Origin: Nitrospirota bacterium
GTDB taxonomy: Bacteria > Nitrospirota > Nitrospiria > Nitrospirales > UBA8639
Assembly: GCA_003235785.1 (NCBI GenBank)
Contig: QJYE01000219.1
Location: 1 to 9,530, forward strand
Direction of reading: 5' to 3'
Length of the DNA stretch: 9,530 bases
The number at the start of each line of letters is the position of its first letter. The stretch's first letter is position 1. The translations under genes and the position numbers were made by a program. Positions 6,756-9,530 of the stretch are shown here, piece after piece. The notes beneath the pieces are model-generated. The model was not told where the DNA came from and did not search any database. It saw only the letters and a program-made list of their open reading frames with translations.

Positions 6756-7325
6756 TTAATTCGTGGTGACTTTCGAGCCCTTGATGGTCACCGGTCCTGA
6801 CCCTTTGATGAAAATATCGTTCCCATTGATTGCGATGTCACCGTTCTTACTAAGGACAATAGAGGATTTCCCGGCCTGCAGGGTCAAGCGGTCGCCTGCT
6901 GTGATGATCATCTGCTTACCCGCAGCCATCGTCCGGTTGACCTCCACATTTTCTGCCAGATTTTGTCCAACCGTGAGTGCCATATCCTTCCCGATCCTCG
7001 TGATTTGATTCGTGCCGATGGTGAGGCTTTGGTTCAGTCCAATCGTTTCTGTTTGTGATCTTCCCACCTCAGTGAGTTGATCGGCGCTTACGGTATACTT
7101 TGAATTTCCTCCGGTCACCTCTTGTTTATGCTGTTTGGCATGAATAACCGTGGTGCCGTCTTTAGCGACATTGATCAGGGCGCGGACCGTTCGAAGTTCT
7201 TGCTGGAGAGCCGATATCTGTCGTTGTAATAATTGAATCTGTTTAGTGGTGTTGGGGTCGGCGGCTTGCGACATGGAAGTGTGGAATAACAGGCTTAGGG
7301 TAAAGACCACAAAGAGGCTTCGCAT
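6756..7325 (-). CDS. Exported gp5C/VgrG-type octapeptide-repeat spike protein (189 aa)
   Basis: A Sec signal peptide covers about residues 1-21 (SQA|AD). A coiled coil at about 27-52 (QIQLLQRQISALQQEL) probably sets trimerisation. From residue 87 a hydrophobic-Gly pair recurs every eight residues: VG87, IG95, IG103, IG111, VG119, VE127, AG135, AG143, AG151. This is the gp5 C-terminal repeat that forms the triple-stranded needle of T4 gp5 and VgrG. The end (GKSSIVLSKNGDIAINGND, then GPVTIKGSKV) is typical of VgrG tails. The usual hub and OB parts are missing and a coiled coil with a signal peptide stands in their place. A GGAAAGGAA site precedes the ATG at 7323-7325. It appears to be the first gene of the operon, 83 bases before the tube-domain gene. 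Confidence 0.9.
   Translation of the reverse strand: MRSLFVVFTLSLLFHTSMSQAADPNTTKQIQLLQRQISALQQELRTVRALINVAKDGTTVIHAKQHKQEVTGGNSKYTVSADQLTEVGRSQTETIGLNQSLTIGTNQITRIGKDMALTVGQNLAENVEVNRTMAAGKQMIITAGDRLTLQAGKSSIVLSKNGDIAINGNDIFIKGSGPVTIKGSKVTTN
6852..7067 (-). repeat. Nine octapeptide (24-base) gp5C-type repeats
   Basis: These bases encode residues 87-158 of the spike protein. The hydrophobic-Gly pair falls exactly every eight residues across nine units, with one Glu replacing Gly at the sixth. The repeat is at protein level; the bases themselves have diverged. Confidence 0.85.
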
Positions 7326-7368
7326 CGTTCAATTCCTTTCCAAGATTGGGAGACAAGAATCAAGTTGA

Positions 7369-7398
7369 TTTATGTTCGGTTGTTATCAGGTCTGTCGC
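7369..7398 (-). promoter_or_regulatory. Weak candidate sigma-70 promoter of the spike-tube operon
   Basis: On the minus strand, GCGACA (7393-7398) and CATAAA (7369-7374) are separated by 18 bases. Each matches four of six consensus positions. Transcription starting here would give a leader of about 35-40 bases ahead of the ATG at 7325. Such matches arise by chance easily, so this is only a candidate. Confidence 0.2.
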
Positions 7399-7620
7399 AT
7401 GAACGTCCTCAGGGGTTCAATCATTTTGACTCTCAACGGGAATATGGGGTTTGGGATAGTGGGTAGTGTACTGAGGTAGGCTAATAATGTGAAGTTAATC
7501 ACAGCTTTAGAGCGAATCTTCGAGCATTTATAGCCCATTGAAATAAGTCGGACTACCTATTGGCAAAGGGGAAGACTTAAAAATCACCCTCATGCTCAGG
7601 GAAAGTTGGCTGTTTCTCTA

Positions 7621-7643
7621 ATTTAAACGAGTCTGACCCCTTT
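7621..7643. repeat. Possible REP-like motif (CGAGTCTGACCCC)
   Basis: ATTTAAACGAGTCTGACCCC resembles short extragenic elements that I recall near REP-associated tyrosine transposase genes in environmental genomes. Only one copy is visible and no transposase gene is present, so this is a resemblance from memory. Confidence 0.25.
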
Positions 7644-7754
7644 AGAATATGAGGAGACGCATTGGCGTTTTCTATCCGGATGGGTCGGGGCTAGAACCAA
7701 TCATACGTCTATACTTGCAGCGCTTGGGCGCGTGTTCGTCAAACCGAGTGAGGG

Positions 7755-8681
7755 TCACAAGGTTCCTGGCAAAACCTTGATCTTCATTTGGTACCAACTA
7801 CCCTCATGTTCGCTGAAGACCAAGAAGTTATCATCATATGGGAACCGATACTGTCCCGGAATAAAATGTTGGTAACCCAATACATCATTGGCGCTTCCGG
7901 TATCGCGGTCCCAAAGCCCGATAGTGAAGGACTGATTGGAATCCAATTGGATGGGAACCATATGATTTACTGTCACTGTTTCCTGGGATTTTATGGGGAC
8001 AGAATACGAGGTAAAGGGCCAAACTGTAATATCATTAAGCGTGATATAAAGGTCATCCGGGTAGCCTTTGTAATAGGTGTTGATGCCCGGCACCGATTGG
8101 TTCCCTGCCGCTGCCTTGGACTGCTCGTAAAGCTCAGCGCTCACCGGTTTGGCACCATCTGCGCCGTCTGCGGCAGCAGCCGTGGCTAAGGCTAAGCCGA
8201 AAGTTGCGACGGCAGTTGCACCGTCAGTCCCCTTCGACGGCCTGATGCATTTGACCCATTCCATCGTGAGTAAGGCAGGTTGCGCCGGACGTGTATGAGA
8301 GGTGTACAAATGAGTGTCCAGGCCCACGTCCAGAATGCTGCCGTCTGACATAGTGGTGACGCCAATGACCCCACCGCTTTGTGGCACTTGGACCCAGGGG
8401 CTGGTTAGCGTGGCCCGCGTGTACAAATAATGGTCTCTGCCAATGCCTAGGATGGTGCCGTCTGGCATCACGGTGACGCTAATGACTGCCTCGCTTTGTG
8501 GCACTTGGACCCAAGGTCGGAAGGTAAAGGTGTCCGAAACCTTTGGTGCAGGCGTGGTATTCGGGTTGATATAGCTGGTAAAGCCTTTCCAGGGAGCAAG
8601 GGTCGTCCCTCGTCGAGCCTGGCAATAGCTCCCCGCTGTGTTGCCGGTTACAGCCCGGCATTCCCCATGGGCCTCGCACAG
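7755..8681 (-). pseudogene. C-terminal part of a broken secreted protein: tectonin-like repeats and C2-like domain
   Basis: This is the open frame after the in-frame TAG at 8682-8684; it begins LCEAHGECRAVTG and continues the upstream Cys-rich stretch. Two 39-residue repeats follow (WVQVPQS, a DGTILGIG/DGSILDVG turn, then HYLYT/THLYT), of the tectonin beta-propeller type, and a third starts but degenerates. After an Ala/Gly-rich linker comes a C2-like segment (DDLYITLNDITVWP, then LWDRDTGSANDVLG), whose Asp-rich loop resembles a calcium site. It ends with TGA at 7755-7757. A GTG at 8502-8504 could start a separate 249-aa protein, but it falls inside the first repeat, has no signal peptide, and follows in-frame homology. 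A lost C-terminal half is therefore more likely than an independent gene. Confidence 0.6.
8280..8513 (-). repeat. Two tandem 117-base (39-residue) tectonin-like repeats
   Basis: Units 8397-8513 and 8280-8396 each start with codons for WVQVPQS. The first part of each unit is also strongly conserved in DNA, with an exact shared run of 20 bases around 8377-8396 and 8494-8513. This indicates a fairly recent internal duplication. Propellers normally need five to seven such blades, so two and a fragment are too few to close one. Confidence 0.7.
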
Positions 8682-9287
8682 CTATTGGGCTTGGGCCTTC
8701 GGAAAACTGCATTGCCCTGGCACCGCTTGGGTATTGCACCCCGGCCCACTGGCAAGACAGTCGTACTTGCCGCCGCTAAGCGCACGGCAATTAACGGCTT
8801 GGTCCACGTGGGCTCTCCAACCAGGAGTGTTAGGGGCGGCGGTGGCCGCCGCACCAATCTGCACATTGACCAATCGCATGTGATCATTGGGGTGCTGGCC
8901 TTGCCCAATGGGGACCTGAATTTCATCGAACATGATTCCCGTGAATCCATAATAGGCCCAGCCCCCGGTTTTGTGGGTAAAACTTTCGACGACGACACCT
9001 TTGAGCAGTGCCGTAAACGTATCCGTGTGGCCGTTGGTCACCATCTCGAACGCTGCAGCCGTGACGGGTTGGGCGAATTTGATTACGAAGGGATTGTAGG
9101 TATCGGGGAAATAGTTCTGAAGGCCTTGGGTGGGATGCCCCCCGGTCGTCAAATAGAGTCCTTCAGTCGATGACCGGCTGCCGAACGTAACCCCCAGACG
9201 GTGCAAACTGAGTTGTGACGACTGTCCCTGTAGGAACGCCAACCTCGGAAAACGTGATGGTTCTCGTCGGGGAGGACAGGCCGGAGC
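8682..9287 (-). pseudogene. Middle part of the broken secreted protein: PEP-CTERM-type beta-sandwich and Cys-rich segment
   Basis: The reading frame from about 9197 downward encodes LGVTFGSRSSTEGLYL, then AAFEMVTNG, a VVESF strand, YYGFTGIMFDEIQV and VNVQIG. This is the pattern of the jelly-roll domain common in PEP-CTERM and related secreted proteins. The expected preceding strand (TITFSEVGVPTGTVVTTQFAPSG) is present but in another frame, at about 9198-9270. Dropping one base of the five-C run at 9191-9195 rejoins them as QFAPSGVTFGS. A Cys-rich stretch (CRALSGGKYDC, GPGCNTQAVPGQC) follows, then a TAG at 8682-8684 where the protein would otherwise run on. The function is unknown; surface or polysaccharide binding is a guess. 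Confidence 0.6.
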
Positions 9288-9473
9288 CTATACACGGGCG
9301 GCGTCAACATCCTGGATCCCGGCGACTACTAACAGCAGTCCCGATACAATTCCGCAAAGAACGTGTTTTATTTTCTTTGCGTCTCTCCGTATTGATTGCT
9401 CGCCGCCAGATTTTCCATTTCTGATTAGTGTGAGACGAATTGCTGGATTCCTTTTCTTGAAATTTATGGGCAT
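9288..9473 (-). pseudogene. N-terminal part of the broken secreted protein: signal peptide
   Basis: The ATG at 9471-9473 follows an AAAGGGAA site. It encodes a basic N-region of about 40 residues, then a hydrophobic segment (VLCGIVSGLLLVVAG) and a likely cleavage region (DVDAA). The frame ends at TAG 9288-9290 immediately after the signal. The beta-sandwich strand follows in another frame, and the shift must fall between about 9288 and 9303. The 61-residue peptide is too short to be a mature product, so it is best read as the 5' end of the broken gene. Confidence 0.5.
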
Positions 9474-9530
9474 TTATTTCCCTTTATCGATTTTTGTGCT
9501 TTGGGAAGGTTCTGACCGTATACATATCCC

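Larger units (their letters stand above)
7326..7754. other. Intergenic region upstream of the spike-tube operon
   Basis: About 430 bases hold no convincing gene. On the minus strand, CCCTGAGCATGAGGG (7587-7601) followed by TGATTTTT could be a weak terminator for the broken gene upstream, but its stem is only 4 base pairs. A REP-like motif lies at 7621-7643. The operon promoter should lie near the low-coordinate end. No transcription-factor site or riboswitch was recognised. Confidence 0.6.

Noticed and set aside
4918..7325. Ordinary prophage or T6SS cluster
   Set aside because: The signal peptides, the absence of VgrG hub domains, and the lack of sheath, baseplate, terminase, capsid or ClpV genes in the window argue against it. 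Genes outside the window cannot be excluded.
8496..9173. 225-residue plus-strand open frame
   Set aside because: It runs opposite the broken secreted gene, whose minus-strand frame shows recognisable domains and repeats. The plus frame has low-complexity composition and no motif.
1..9473. Stop-codon recoding to explain the in-frame TGA and TAG
   Set aside because: TGA ends the gene at 1763 and TAG ends the gene at 5476 exactly where their products should stop, so both act as normal stops.

Overview
The window looks like a chromosomal accessory region of a Gram-negative, moderate-GC bacterium. Almost every protein carries a Sec or Tat export signal, and Shine-Dalgarno sites are strong (AGGAG type). 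The mix of exported phage-tail-like proteins and a PEP-CTERM-like secreted protein would suit Nitrospirota or a similar environmental lineage. That placement is a weak inference; no rRNA, tRNA or housekeeping gene is present. All convincing genes lie on the minus strand, so transcription runs from high to low coordinates.

Region 1 (about 7755-9473) is a broken gene for a large secreted protein. Its order is a signal peptide, a PEP-CTERM-type beta-sandwich, a Cys-rich stretch, two 39-residue tectonin-like repeats and a C2-like C-terminus. It is interrupted by two compensating frameshifts and one in-frame TAG. Region 2 (7326-7754) is non-coding and should hold the promoter of the next operon plus a possible REP-like motif.

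Region 3 (4918-7325) is the most interesting part. Three consecutive genes encode exported relatives of contractile-tail parts. The first is a Sec-exported gp5C/VgrG-type octapeptide-repeat spike. The second is a Tat-exported protein with two tandem T4 gp19-like tail-tube domains. The third is a Sec-exported coiled-coil/beta-helix protein ending in a PAAR-like tip segment. Known contractile injection systems build these parts in the cytoplasm, so export signals on all three are unexpected.

Region 4 (41-4872) continues the same operon with four secreted proteins that share one N-terminal domain of about 100 residues. One (692 aa) joins it to an Ala/Gln-rich helix and a long helical region with a pre-toxin-like VPGLGD motif. 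The other three are tandem paralogues joining it to a Cys-containing, GGxGG-headed, three-fold repeat resembling a beta-prism lectin. The last paralogue is cut by an in-frame TGA, with homology continuing to the window edge.

Working model (inference): the spike and tube proteins assemble outside the cytoplasm into a needle or hub-like structure, and the proteins with the shared N-terminal domain are its cargo, adaptors or surface-binding parts. No sheath, baseplate wedge or ATPase is visible here.
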